Shown here piece by piece: positions 39,123 to 47,864 of a DNA stretch of 64,000 nucleotides. Both the position numbers and the translations under genes were made by a program. How positions within the stretch are numbered: position 1 is the stretch's first letter; the number at the start of each line of letters is the position of its first letter. The notes beneath the pieces were generated by a model. It was not told the DNA's origin. It made no database searches and was given only the letters and a program-made list of their open reading frames with translations. The stretch is from Luteimonas fraxinea (GTDB taxonomy: Bacteria; Pseudomonadota; Gammaproteobacteria; Xanthomonadales; Xanthomonadaceae): positions 620,001-684,000 of the forward strand of contig NZ_CP089507.1 in the NCBI RefSeq assembly GCF_021233355.1. Reading direction: 5' to 3'.

Positions 39123-39149
39123 TCAGCGCTGGGCGGTGGTAGTGCGCAT
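39123..39149 (-). CDS. thrS leader peptide MRTTTAQR
   Basis: An 8-codon frame on the minus strand: ATG CGC ACT ACC ACC GCC CAG, then CGC and TGA. Three of the eight codons are threonine and they are consecutive. It is followed 21 bases later by a hairpin with a U7 tail, then by thrS. This is the classic layout of a transcription attenuator that senses charged tRNA-Thr. The ribosome-binding site (GAGCG) is weak. A possible alternative pairing, CCGAGG with CCTCCGG, would disrupt the terminator, but it is imperfect (one bulge). Confidence 0.65.
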   Translation of the reverse strand: MRTTTAQR

Positions 39150-39273
39150 GTCGCACGCTCGGCCGGCGTTGCCGCGGGCCACCTGTATGCGGGAGAACGG
39201 ACGCCGATGGTAACGCAGAAAGCGGCCGTGGCGCGCTTCGGGCGGGATTGCGCGGCGGACAGGACAGGCACAG

Positions 39274-39292
39274 AATGACAATGATTCCCATG
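39274..39292. promoter_or_regulatory. Fur-box-like site upstream of the FhuA-type receptor
   Basis: AATGACAATGATTCCCATG matches the pattern AATGAGAATCATTCTCATT at most positions (15 of 19). It lies about 100 bases before the receptor start. Confidence 0.55.
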
Positions 39293-39391
39293 AGCAATCG
39301 CGAATGGTTCGCGCCAGATGGCGGCCGGGCCGCGATGGCCGTGGGGCCCGCATGCCCTCCTCCTGTCCCGCTTTCTCAGGCCTTCGACCCG

Positions 39392-41515
39392 ATGTCCGCC
39401 AAGTCCCGCGCCGTTCCGGCCACCCGTCGCCCCGTTTGTGTCGCCATCCGCGCAGCGCTCGCACTGGGCCTGATGCCCGCAGCCGGGCTCGCCTTCGCAC
39501 AGAGCGCCAGTGATGCCACGACCCTCGATGCAGTGCAGGTCACCGCGCCGATCGCGCGCGACAGCGGCACGGCGACCAAGACCGACACGCCGATCCTCGA
39601 AGTGCCGCAGTCGATCTCGGTCATCACCGACCGGCAGATGCGCGATCGCGGCATCCACGGCATCGAGGAAGCGGTGTGGTTCACCGCCGGCGCGCAGGGC
39701 GGCGGCTACGGACCGGACACGCGCAGCGACTGGCTGCTGGTGCGCGGGTTCACGCCCGCCCGCTACATGGACGGCCTGGCGCTGCCGCTGGGTTCGGGCA
39801 CCGGCATCACCCGCATCGAGCCTTACGGTCTGGAACGCGTTGAAGTGCTGAAGGGACCGGCGTCGGTCAACTACGGCGCGATGCCGCCGGGTGGCCTGTT
39901 GAACTACGTCAGCAAGCGCCCGACCGATGAACCCCTGCGCGAAATCGAAATGCAGCTCGGCAGCCACGACCTGCGTCAGCTCGCGGCCGATTTCGGTGGC
40001 CCGCTCGGCGACAGCGGCACGCTCAGCTACCGCCTCACCGGTCTGGCGCGCAACAGTGACAGCGAGGTCGATTTCATCCACGACGACCGTTACTACTTCG
40101 CGCCCGCGCTGACCTGGAAGCCGGACACCGCGAACGAACTGACCGTGCTCGCGCGTTTCCAGAAGGCCGATACCAAGGCCGGCGCCGGCTTCCTGCCGGT
40201 CGAGGGCACGTTGTTGCCCAACCCGAACGGCAAGATCCGCGCGAGCCTGTACACCGGCGAGCCGAACGCCAACGATTACGTCAAGACGATGGCGTCGATC
40301 GGCTACGAGTTCCGCCATGATTTCGGCGGCGGTACCGCGTTCGCGCAGAACCTGCGCTGGGGCGAGAGCGAGATCGATCCGGCGATCACCGTCGGCACCT
40401 TCGGCTTGCTGGCCGACCAGCGCACGCTGTCGCGCTATCTGTGGTCGACGCGCGAGAAGGAGCGCACGCTGTCGCTCGACAACAACCTGAGCTGGCACTT
40501 CGGCGGCGAACGCGTGTCGCACACCGTGCTGGCCGGCCTCGATTATCGCCGTTACCACAATGATTACGCGTCGAACTTCGCGTTCACCGCGACCGGTCTC
40601 GATGCGTTCGCGCCGGTCTACGGCTCGATGCCGAACCTCGCGCCCGACTTCGGCCCCGGCACCTTCTTCACCGACCAGACCCAGGACCAGATCGGCCTGT
40701 ACGTGCAGGACCAGATCCGCGTCGACAGGTTCGTCATCACGCTGGGCGGCCGTCAGGACTGGGTGGGCACCGACACCAACGGCGATCACCAGAGCGACGA
40801 GCGCTTCTCCGGACGCGTGGGCATCAACTACGTGTTCGACAACGGCTTCGCGCCGTACGTGGGCTGGTCGCAATCGTTCCAGCCGACGGTCGGCACCGAT
40901 TTCTCCGGCAATGCCTTCGTGCCGACCACCGGTCGCCAGGTCGAAGCCGGCCTGAAGTTCCAGCCCGAAGGTGGCCGTGTGCTGGCGACGCTCGCCGCGT
41001 ACGAAATCATCCAGACCAATACGCTGACCGTCGATCCCGACCACACGCTGTTCTCCGTGCAGCAGGGTGAAACCCGCGTGCGCGGTGCGGAACTCGAAGG
41101 CCGCTGGAACGTGGGCCAGGGCCTGAGCGTGTACGGCGCCTACGCCTACGTCGATTCCGAAGTCACGCAGAGCAACGACGCGACGACGCTGGGCAAGGCG
41201 ATCGCGCTGCAGCCGCGTCACGTCGCTTCGCTCGGCAGCGACTACACGATTACCGGCGGCGCGCTCGCCGGCCTCGGCTTCGGCGCGGGCGTGCGCTTCA
41301 CCGGCGAGCACTTCGGGGATGCGCGTAACGAATGGGAGACGCCGTCGTACAAGCTGTTCGACGCATCGGCGCACTACGACATCTCGAACTGGCGCATCCA
41401 GCTCAACGCACAGAATCTGGCCGACCGCGAATACGTGTCGGTCTGCAACTCCGCGGCGTGGTGCTACTACGGCTACGGCCGCACGGTTACCGCGACCGCG
41501 CGTTACACCTGGTAG
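39392..41515 (+). CDS. TonB-dependent siderophore receptor, FhuA type
   Basis: A 707-residue outer-membrane receptor. A long signal peptide ends at AGLAFAQ (about residue 37), followed by the TonB-box-like LDAVQVTAP. The plug contains EVPQSISVITDRQMRDRG, LVRGFTPARYMDGL and RIEPYGLERVEVLKGPASV, the FhuA/FoxA/FpvA subfamily wording. The barrel ends in tryptophan (TATARYTW). Ferric hydroxamate-type siderophores are the likely ligands. An in-frame ATG at 39291 overlaps the Fur-like site and would give no signal peptide at the N-terminus, so 39392 is preferred. The MFS gene follows after 28 bases. Confidence 0.93.
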   Translation: MSAKSRAVPATRRPVCVAIRAALALGLMPAAGLAFAQSASDATTLDAVQVTAPIARDSGTATKTDTPILEVPQSISVITDRQMRDRGIHGIEEAVWFTAGAQGGGYGPDTRSDWLLVRGFTPARYMDGLALPLGSGTGITRIEPYGLERVEVLKGPASVNYGAMPPGGLLNYVSKRPTDEPLREIEMQLGSHDLRQLAADFGGPLGDSGTLSYRLTGLARNSDSEVDFIHDDRYYFAPALTWKPDTANELTVLARFQKADTKAGAGFLPVEGTLLPNPNGKIRASLYTGEPNANDYVKTMASIGYEFRHDFGGGTAFAQNLRWGESEIDPAITVGTFGLLADQRTLSRYLWSTREKERTLSLDNNLSWHFGGERVSHTVLAGLDYRRYHNDYASNFAFTATGLDAFAPVYGSMPNLAPDFGPGTFFTDQTQDQIGLYVQDQIRVDRFVITLGGRQDWVGTDTNGDHQSDERFSGRVGINYVFDNGFAPYVGWSQSFQPTVGTDFSGNAFVPTTGRQVEAGLKFQPEGGRVLATLAAYEIIQTNTLTVDPDHTLFSVQQGETRVRGAELEGRWNVGQGLSVYGAYAYVDSEVTQSNDATTLGKAIALQPRHVASLGSDYTITGGALAGLGFGAGVRFTGEHFGDARNEWETPSYKLFDASAHYDISNWRIQLNAQNLADREYVSVCNSAAWCYYGYGRTVTATARYTW

Positions 41516-41543
41516 GCGCAGGCGCAACGAGGCAGACGCCCGC

Positions 41544-42848
41544 ATGCAGGACGCGATCGCCATGACCGACCCGCGTTCTGCGACACGGACGTCGCGCGCC
41601 GGCGTGGCGACCGTGCTGTTCCTCGGTCTCGCCGCCGGCGTGCAGATGAGCGACCGCGGCCTGCAGTCGATCCTGTCTCCGGCGATCCGTCAGACCTTCG
41701 GCGTCGGCGATGCGGTGATGGGCGCGCTGCACGGCATCGCCGGCATCCTGATCGCCAGCGCGCTGGCGATCCCGCTGGCGCGGCTGGCGGACCGCCATTC
41801 GCGCAAACGCATCCTGCTCGCGCTGATCGCAGCGTGGACAGTGCTGACCCTGCTCGGCGCGCTGGCGCCGAACTTCGCGCTGTTCTTCGTCGGGCGCGCG
41901 GCTGCCGGCATTACCGAGTTCGCGATGATTCCGATCGTCTACTCGCTGATTCCCGATCTCGTCGGCGAACGCCTGCGCGTCGGTGCAAATCTCACGTTCG
42001 CCGCACTGATGGCGGTCGGCGCGAGCGCGGGCTTCTACCTGGGCGGTGATCTGCTGCAGTTCATGGCGGAGATCGATGGACCCGGCGTCCTCGCCGATCT
42101 CGCACCCTGGCGACGGACGATGGCGCTGCTCGCGCTGGCCGGCCTGCCGCTGTTGCTGCTCGGCACGCTGACGCTCGATCCGCCGCGACATGCGCTGGAC
42201 ACGAGCACGTCCGCGACTTCGGCCTCACTGGCTGGATTCGTGCGCAGCCATTTGCGACAGGTGCTGCTGTTCGTCGGCGCGGCGGGCGGCGTGGCAATCG
42301 CCGTGCAGGCCGTCGTGCCGCTGATCGCGATGGCCCTGGAACGCCGCTTCGTCGCCGACCTCGGCACCATCGGCCACACGCTGGGCATGTTGACGCTGGC
42401 CGGCACGATGATCAGCCTGCCGATCGCCTGGCTGGTGGACCGCGGACTGCGTGGCCGGCTCGGCCTGCGCGCGCGTCCTGCATTGATGGGCACCGCCACC
42501 GCCATCGCGGCGCCCTGCGCCGCCCTGCTCGCGTTCGCACCGTCGACCTCTGCCGCGCTCGTATTGACCGGCGCCTTCCTGCTGACGACCTGCGTCGCCA
42601 ACGCGCTGCTTCCGACGATGCTGCAGGACCTCGCACCCGTCGCGCTGCGTGCCCGCGCCTTCGCCGGCTACAGCTTCCTGATCGCCGCGTTCTGCGCGCT
42701 TGGACCTGTGCTCGCCGGCGGGATCTCGCAGTTCGTGCTCGCAGACGATCTGCTGTCGGCGATCTCGCTGGCCGCGGTGCCGCCGATGGGGCTGACGCTC
42801 GTGTGCACCGGGTTGTGGTGTCTGCGGCCGCCGGCGCCGTCGCGCTGA
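41544..42848 (+). CDS. MFS transporter next to the FhuA-type receptor
   Basis: A 434-residue major facilitator with 12 predicted helices. The loop after helix 2 carries PLARLADRHSRKRILLALIA, the standard MFS motif A. A long loop near residue 190 separates the two halves. The substrate is unknown. Its position 28 bases after an iron-siderophore receptor suggests siderophore traffic across the inner membrane. Starts at 41544 and 41562 are both possible. It is followed by the convergent secretion operon. Confidence 0.88.
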   Translation: MQDAIAMTDPRSATRTSRAGVATVLFLGLAAGVQMSDRGLQSILSPAIRQTFGVGDAVMGALHGIAGILIASALAIPLARLADRHSRKRILLALIAAWTVLTLLGALAPNFALFFVGRAAAGITEFAMIPIVYSLIPDLVGERLRVGANLTFAALMAVGASAGFYLGGDLLQFMAEIDGPGVLADLAPWRRTMALLALAGLPLLLLGTLTLDPPRHALDTSTSATSASLAGFVRSHLRQVLLFVGAAGGVAIAVQAVVPLIAMALERRFVADLGTIGHTLGMLTLAGTMISLPIAWLVDRGLRGRLGLRARPALMGTATAIAAPCAALLAFAPSTSAALVLTGAFLLTTCVANALLPTMLQDLAPVALRARAFAGYSFLIAAFCALGPVLAGGISQFVLADDLLSAISLAAVPPMGLTLVCTGLWCLRPPAPSR

Positions 42849-42933
42849 ACCTGCTTCGGTTCTGACTGGCCGACATTCGCTGAGCGGGACGTCACCGATG
42901 TAACGGTTGGCCTCCGAGCGAACATCAACCGTC

Positions 42934-42948
42934 GCTGGCATTGCCAGC
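42934..42948 (-). terminator. weak hairpin after the secretion operon
   Basis: GCTGGC (42934-42939) pairs with GCCAGC (42943-42948), 7 bases beyond the hlyD-type gene stop on the minus strand. It has no T-tract and is only a candidate. Confidence 0.3.
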
Positions 42949-42954
42949 CATCGA

Positions 42955-44130
42955 TCAACGCTCGCGCAGTGCCTCCCCCGCCCGGTTCAGGGGCTTCATC
43001 AGATAACTCATGATCGTCTTGCTGCCGGTGTGGATGTCAGCCGTCGCCACCATGCCCGGGAAGATATGGAACTGGCGCCCCGCCGAATTGAGCAGATGGT
43101 CGCGCTCGGTCCGGACGAACACGCGGTAGTAATAGACCTCCGGCTTCACTTCGTCCTGGATCGTGTCGGGCGAGATCAGGGCGACCTGCCCTTCGAGACC
43201 GCCGTAGATGTGGTAGTCGTAGGCGGTGATCTTCACCATCGCGCGCTGCCCGGGATGCAGGAACGCGACGTCGCGCGGCGACACCCGCGTCTCGATCAGC
43301 AGCTTGTCGTCGAGCGGCACGATCTCCATCAGCTTGCCGTTCGGCGGGATGACGCCCCCCACCGTCGTGACCTCGACGTTCTTCACGATGCCCTTGACCG
43401 GGGACACGATCGTCGAGCGCCTGAGCGCATCGCTGCGACCTCGGGTCACCGACTGGTATTCGAGTACCTGGGCGTTGGCGGTGGCGAGTTCTTCGCGTGC
43501 GGTCACGAGGTACTGGGTGCGCAGGTCGGTCAGCTTGTTCTGCAGTTCGTTCGCCTGCCGGCGCAGGCGCAGCAGTTCGACATTGCTGGCCGCGCCCCGC
43601 TCCACCAGCGGCGCGGTCAGGCTGATTTCCTGATTGATCAGGGACAGCGCGCGGCCGAGTCCGGCGGTGGTCTCTAGCAGGCTGTCGCGCCGCGACTGGT
43701 AGAGCGCGGTTTCGGCCCGTACCAGAAGCGGGTCGTTCTGTACTTCGTCTGGAAATTCCAGCGCGCCGCCGCCCACTTCGGCCTGCAATCGCGCCGACTT
43801 GGCCAACGTCGCCCGCATGCGTGATGCGCTTTCCTCGACCGTCGCTTCGGCCAGCGTGGGGTCGAGGTGGGCGAGCACCTGACCCGGCTCCACCACGTCG
43901 CCTTCGCGCACATGCAGCCTGGCGAGAATGCCGCCTTCGAGCGATTGCACCACCTGTTCCCGGGACGTGGGCACGACCCGTCCGGTGCCTGTGGTCACTT
44001 CATCGAGTTCGAAGGCGGCCGCCCAGGCCAGCAATACCAGCAGGCAGGCGACAGTGGCCCAGACCACCTTCGACGCCAGCGGCGCGCGTGCGCGCTCCAG
44101 TCCCATGCTGCCGTGGAGTTCGTCGCTCAT
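42955..44130 (-). CDS. type I secretion membrane fusion protein (HlyD/LapC type)
   Basis: A 391-residue adaptor with one N-terminal membrane segment (about 20-42, VVWATVACLLVLLAWAAAFE). A biotinyl-lipoyl-like domain (VVQSLEGGILARLHVREGDV) and a helical hairpin (residues 100-215) follow. The second lipoyl half is VKGIVKNVEVTTVGGVIPP, and a beta-barrel part ends the protein. It links the inner-membrane ABC exporter to TolC. It is the last gene of the adhesin export operon; its start overlaps the stop of the ABC gene by 3 bases. Confidence 0.93.
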   Translation of the reverse strand: MSDELHGSMGLERARAPLASKVVWATVACLLVLLAWAAAFELDEVTTGTGRVVPTSREQVVQSLEGGILARLHVREGDVVEPGQVLAHLDPTLAEATVEESASRMRATLAKSARLQAEVGGGALEFPDEVQNDPLLVRAETALYQSRRDSLLETTAGLGRALSLINQEISLTAPLVERGAASNVELLRLRRQANELQNKLTDLRTQYLVTAREELATANAQVLEYQSVTRGRSDALRRSTIVSPVKGIVKNVEVTTVGGVIPPNGKLMEIVPLDDKLLIETRVSPRDVAFLHPGQRAMVKITAYDYHIYGGLEGQVALISPDTIQDEVKPEVYYYRVFVRTERDHLLNSAGRQFHIFPGMVATADIHTGSKTIMSYLMKPLNRAGEALRER

Positions 44131-46298
44131 GAGCGCTTCCCGACGACGACCGAGGATGCCCCGCGCGGCGCACGTGCGACGGCTGGCCGCGCGAGCACAT
44201 CGTCCTTTGGACCATCACGCACGACGCGGCCGCCTTCGAGCACGACGATGCGGTCGACCCACTTCAGAACTGCCGGGCGATGTGTCGCGACGACCAGCGT
44301 TCTCGGCGCGAGCCACGCTTCCATCCCGTCGATGAAGCGCCGCTCGCTGGCCTCGTCGAGCCAGGCCGTCGGCTCGTCCAGCAGCAGGACATTCGGCCCG
44401 CGCATCAGGGTGCGGGCCAGCAACAGCGTCTGGCGTTGCCCGCCGGACAGCCCATGCCCGCCTTCCTGCACCATGTAATCCAGACCTTCCGGCAACGAAC
44501 GCACGACGTCGGCGGCGCCGCTGCGCACGAGGGCCTTCAGCAGATCATCGTCGGTGGCGTGCGGCATGCCCATGGTCAGGTTGTCGCGCAAGGTGCCGTA
44601 GAAGAGCGCCGCGTGCTGATTGAGCAGTGCGACATCGCGACGCACGTCCATCGGATCGAGGACCGAACTCTTGACCTCATCGAGCAGCACCTGCCCCGAT
44701 TGCGGGAACTGCATCCCGGCCAGCAACTGCAGCAGCGTCGATTTTCCCGCACCGTTGCGGCCCAGCAACGCGACCTTCTCGCCGGCGGCGATCTCCAGCC
44801 GCTTGATCTCGAGCGCGGGCCTGCCGGCCTCCGCGTAAGCGAACCGGATCTCGTTGAGGACGTAGCTGCCGCGCAGGACCGGACGATGCACACGCAGACT
44901 GCGTTCGGGCTGGTCGACCGGTCGCTTCATCAACTCGTCCAGACCTTCGCGCGCGACCTTGGCCTGCTGCCAGCGCACCATGACGCCGGTCATCTGACCC
45001 AGCGGCGCGATCATGCGCGAGGCCAGCATCGAACAGGCCACCAGAACGCCCACCGACAGTTCGCCGGCCATCACCGCAAACGCGCCCACCAGCACTACGC
45101 TGGCGTAGACCAGCTGTTGCACTTCCTGGGTCCAGGCATTCAACGCGCCGGTCAGACGCCGGGTCCGCATACCGATGCCGGCAGTGGTCTCGTTGAGATG
45201 GTTCCACTGGTTCTGGAATCGCGGCTCGGCCCGCAGCAGCTTGATGTCGTCCATGTTCTGGACCGTCTCGACGAGCATCGCGCTGCGGATCGACGACTCG
45301 CGCATGCCCGACCGCGACAGTCGCGCCAGAGGCCGCTGCGCCAGCAGGCCGGGGATCAGCAGCAGCGGCAGTGCGGCCAGCGGCACCAGCACCAGATGTC
45401 CGCCGATCAGCCAGATCACGCCGAGAAACAGCACGAAGAACGGCAGATCCGCGAGCGCACCGATCGTGGTCGAGGTGGTCAGTTCGCGGATCTGTTCGAG
45501 CTCGCGCAGCTGCGCGACGAAACTGCCGGTCGACCGCGGTCTGGCATCGTTGCGGATCCGCAGCGCATGGCCGAACACGCGATCGGAGATCCGCAGATCC
45601 GCGCGACGCCCGACGAGGTCGGTGATGTGCGTGCGCAAGACACGCATGAGGAAGGCGAAGGTCAACGCGATCAGCAGGCCGCCGAACAGCACCCACAGGG
45701 TCGGCACCGATTGCGCCGGCACCACCCGGTCATAGACCTGCATGGTGAACAGCATCGCTGCCAACGTGAGAACGTTCGCCACCATCGATGCGAGCATCAC
45801 GTCCAGATAGCGCGGCCATTCCTTCAGCGCCTCTTTCAGCAGCCAGTCGGACTGCCAGGGCTTGATGTATTCATCGACTCGCGCATCGGGCACGGCCGAC
45901 TGGGGCTTGGCCAGCAGCACGCGCTGCGTGCGCTGCAACAGTTCGTCCCTGCCGAGCGTGGTGACCAGCCCGTGCTCACCACTCAGGCGCACGCTGACGT
46001 TGCCGTCGCTGTCGATCTGCTCCAGCACGCCCACCTGGCCGTCGCCGAGGTCGACGATCATCGGCAGCCGCCACGGATCGAGCATGCCCGGCACCAGACG
46101 GTCGATAACGGCGACGAGCCCCAGCTGGCGCGCCATGTGTTCGATCACCTCGTCCAGACTGTCGGCGCGTGCGCGCCACTCCGCTTCCACCCGCACGCGC
46201 TCCTGCGATCCATCGAGCCGGTAGTGGCGCGAGACTGCGATCAGCGCATCCAGCCACGGCAGATGCTCGGACGTGTCGCGCGGATTCTTCGTGGTCAA
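44127..46298 (-). CDS. type I secretion ABC exporter (LapB type, degenerate C39 domain)
   Basis: A 723-residue half-exporter. Residues 1-130 form a C39-like domain lacking the catalytic cysteine of bacteriocin exporters, as in LapB/HlyB. A membrane domain with six helices (about 150-430) follows. The ATPase has Walker A GRNGAGKST near 510, signature LSGGQ near 615 and Walker B VLLLDEPT near 635. It powers export of the adhesin. The TTG at 46298-46296 has GGAG seven bases upstream and overlaps the tolC stop, so it is the preferred start. No ATG lies near the domain start. Confidence 0.92.
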   Translation of the reverse strand: MTTKNPRDTSEHLPWLDALIAVSRHYRLDGSQERVRVEAEWRARADSLDEVIEHMARQLGLVAVIDRLVPGMLDPWRLPMIVDLGDGQVGVLEQIDSDGNVSVRLSGEHGLVTTLGRDELLQRTQRVLLAKPQSAVPDARVDEYIKPWQSDWLLKEALKEWPRYLDVMLASMVANVLTLAAMLFTMQVYDRVVPAQSVPTLWVLFGGLLIALTFAFLMRVLRTHITDLVGRRADLRISDRVFGHALRIRNDARPRSTGSFVAQLRELEQIRELTTSTTIGALADLPFFVLFLGVIWLIGGHLVLVPLAALPLLLIPGLLAQRPLARLSRSGMRESSIRSAMLVETVQNMDDIKLLRAEPRFQNQWNHLNETTAGIGMRTRRLTGALNAWTQEVQQLVYASVVLVGAFAVMAGELSVGVLVACSMLASRMIAPLGQMTGVMVRWQQAKVAREGLDELMKRPVDQPERSLRVHRPVLRGSYVLNEIRFAYAEAGRPALEIKRLEIAAGEKVALLGRNGAGKSTLLQLLAGMQFPQSGQVLLDEVKSSVLDPMDVRRDVALLNQHAALFYGTLRDNLTMGMPHATDDDLLKALVRSGAADVVRSLPEGLDYMVQEGGHGLSGGQRQTLLLARTLMRGPNVLLLDEPTAWLDEASERRFIDGMEAWLAPRTLVVATHRPAVLKWVDRIVVLEGGRVVRDGPKDDVLARPAVARAPRGASSVVVGKRS

Positions 46299-47743
46299 AG
46301 CTGTGCTCCAGAGGGACCGGGCCAGGTGCGTTCCGCGGCCGTTTCGAGTCCGAATACCGCGCGTGCTGCGCCGCTTGCCAAGAGATGTTCGAGCTGGGCC
46401 AGCCACAGATCGTGGCGGGCGTTGTGCAGATCCTCGGTGGACTGGCCGATCTCCTGTTCGGCGTTGAGCAGATCCAGCACATTGCGCGTGCCCAGCGAGA
46501 GGTACTGGTCCCAATACAGTTCGCGGGTCTCGACGATGCTCGTCACCCGTCGATCGAGCACTTCGATGCGTTCCTCGAGGCCATCGATCCGCGCCTGCTG
46601 GGTCCGCAGTGCATCAAGGGCCAGCAACCGCTCCGTGCGCAGCTGTTCGTCGGCGACCTCCAGCGCACTGGCACTCGCGCGCGCCTGGGCACCGACCGCG
46701 CCGCCCCGGTAGAGATCGCTGCGCACCGAGATGAGCGCGTTGTTGTAGCTGCGTCGTCCGTAGACGCCTTCGTACCGTTCTCCGGCGGTGCCGAGCCGAT
46801 GGTTGGCGTTCGCTTCGAGACTGATCGTGGGATAGCGCTGCGCGCGTGCGTTGCGCAGAAGGGCTTCCGCCTCGGCGCGCTGGGCGCGCGCGACCTGCAA
46901 CGCGGGCAGTCCATCGATATCGACATCGCGCTGCGTGTGGTCCAGCAACGCACCCGGCCCTGCCGAGACCGAGCGTGCAGCAGCCTCCGCACCGACATAG
47001 GTCTGCAGACGACTGCGCCATTGGCCGATCTGCGCGCGAGCCGCCGAGCGCTTCGCTTCCACCGCTTCGACGCGCGCGCGTGCCTGCAATGGATCGCTGC
47101 GCGTGGCGGCGCCGGCCTCGGCGCGCAGTCGGGTGATCTCCTCGACCCGCCCCAGCGCCTCGATCTGTGTCGCGAAGGTGTCGAGCAGCACTTCGTAGCG
47201 ATGGATCTCGATCAGCGCTTGCCCGGTCTGTTCGATCACGGCATCGATCGCAAGCAGCAACTCGGCCGCCTCACGCTCCCCGGCTGCCTGCTCGCGTGCG
47301 ACCGCACTGCGGGTCTTGCCGAAGTCGTAGAGCATCTGCGACAGCCCGACGGTCGCGACCTGCCCGGTCCCGAATTCGCCCTGCTGTCCGCTGGTGACCT
47401 CTGCCTGCACGCGCGGCAGATACCCGGACCGCGCAGCGTCCACCAGGCTCGCCTGCTGGTCGATCGCGGACCGTGCGCCTGCGATCGATGGATAGCGCGC
47501 AACGGCGAGCTGCACGGTTTGCCGCCAATCCAGTTGCTCGTCGTCAGCAGGCGACGATGTCTCCGGCGATTGCCAACCCGGAGGTCGCGCAGTCAGTGCA
47601 ACGGCCTTCGCACGCGTCAGCGAAGGTGTTGCCTCAACCGCGCCGGACGACTGCGCCGCGGCCGTTCCGGACCCGAGCAGCGTGGGCGATACCACCAGCA
47701 TCCATGCCAGTACGCCGGACAGGCGCAGGACATGCTTCGTCAA
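46295..47743 (-). CDS. type I secretion outer-membrane channel (TolC family)
   Basis: A 482-residue TolC-type protein. A signal peptide ends near GSGTAAAQ (about residue 30). Two long coiled-coil repeats follow, with the strand motifs SLEANANHRLG and LISVRSDLYRGGAVGAQ. The ending LYWDQYLSLGTRNVLDLLNAEQEIGQ is characteristic of the LapE/AggA subfamily. The start is TTG at 47743-47741, preceded by GGGGGAG at ideal spacing; the first downstream ATG would remove the signal peptide. The gap to the adhesin gene holds a 10-bp hairpin. Confidence 0.92.
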   Translation of the reverse strand: MTKHVLRLSGVLAWMLVVSPTLLGSGTAAAQSSGAVEATPSLTRAKAVALTARPPGWQSPETSSPADDEQLDWRQTVQLAVARYPSIAGARSAIDQQASLVDAARSGYLPRVQAEVTSGQQGEFGTGQVATVGLSQMLYDFGKTRSAVAREQAAGEREAAELLLAIDAVIEQTGQALIEIHRYEVLLDTFATQIEALGRVEEITRLRAEAGAATRSDPLQARARVEAVEAKRSAARAQIGQWRSRLQTYVGAEAAARSVSAGPGALLDHTQRDVDIDGLPALQVARAQRAEAEALLRNARAQRYPTISLEANANHRLGTAGERYEGVYGRRSYNNALISVRSDLYRGGAVGAQARASASALEVADEQLRTERLLALDALRTQQARIDGLEERIEVLDRRVTSIVETRELYWDQYLSLGTRNVLDLLNAEQEIGQSTEDLHNARHDLWLAQLEHLLASGAARAVFGLETAAERTWPGPSGAQL

Positions 47744-47797
47744 CCGGTTCTCCCCCGGGGCGGCCGCTGATCGCGACGCCCACTGCGACGGAGACGT

Positions 47798-47822
47798 CGG
47801 CCCGGTCTGCACGACCGGGCCG
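47798..47822 (-). terminator. hairpin between the adhesin and tolC genes
   Basis: CGGCCCGGTC (47798-47807) pairs with GACCGGGCCG (47813-47822), a perfect 10-bp stem with a 5-base loop. No U-tract follows, so partial termination or RNA processing is more likely than a full stop. Confidence 0.5.
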
Positions 47823-47864
47823 GCGCCCCTGCGTCCACGCACATTCCGCTTACAGAACGGATGG

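Noticed and set aside
37096..39213. 705-codon open frame opposite thrS
   Set aside because: It is a GC-rich antisense shadow of thrS, whose protein has all family motifs.
39291..39391. Longer start for the FhuA-type receptor at 39291
   Set aside because: The ATG overlaps the Fur-like site and the added residues would precede a normal signal peptide beginning at 39392.
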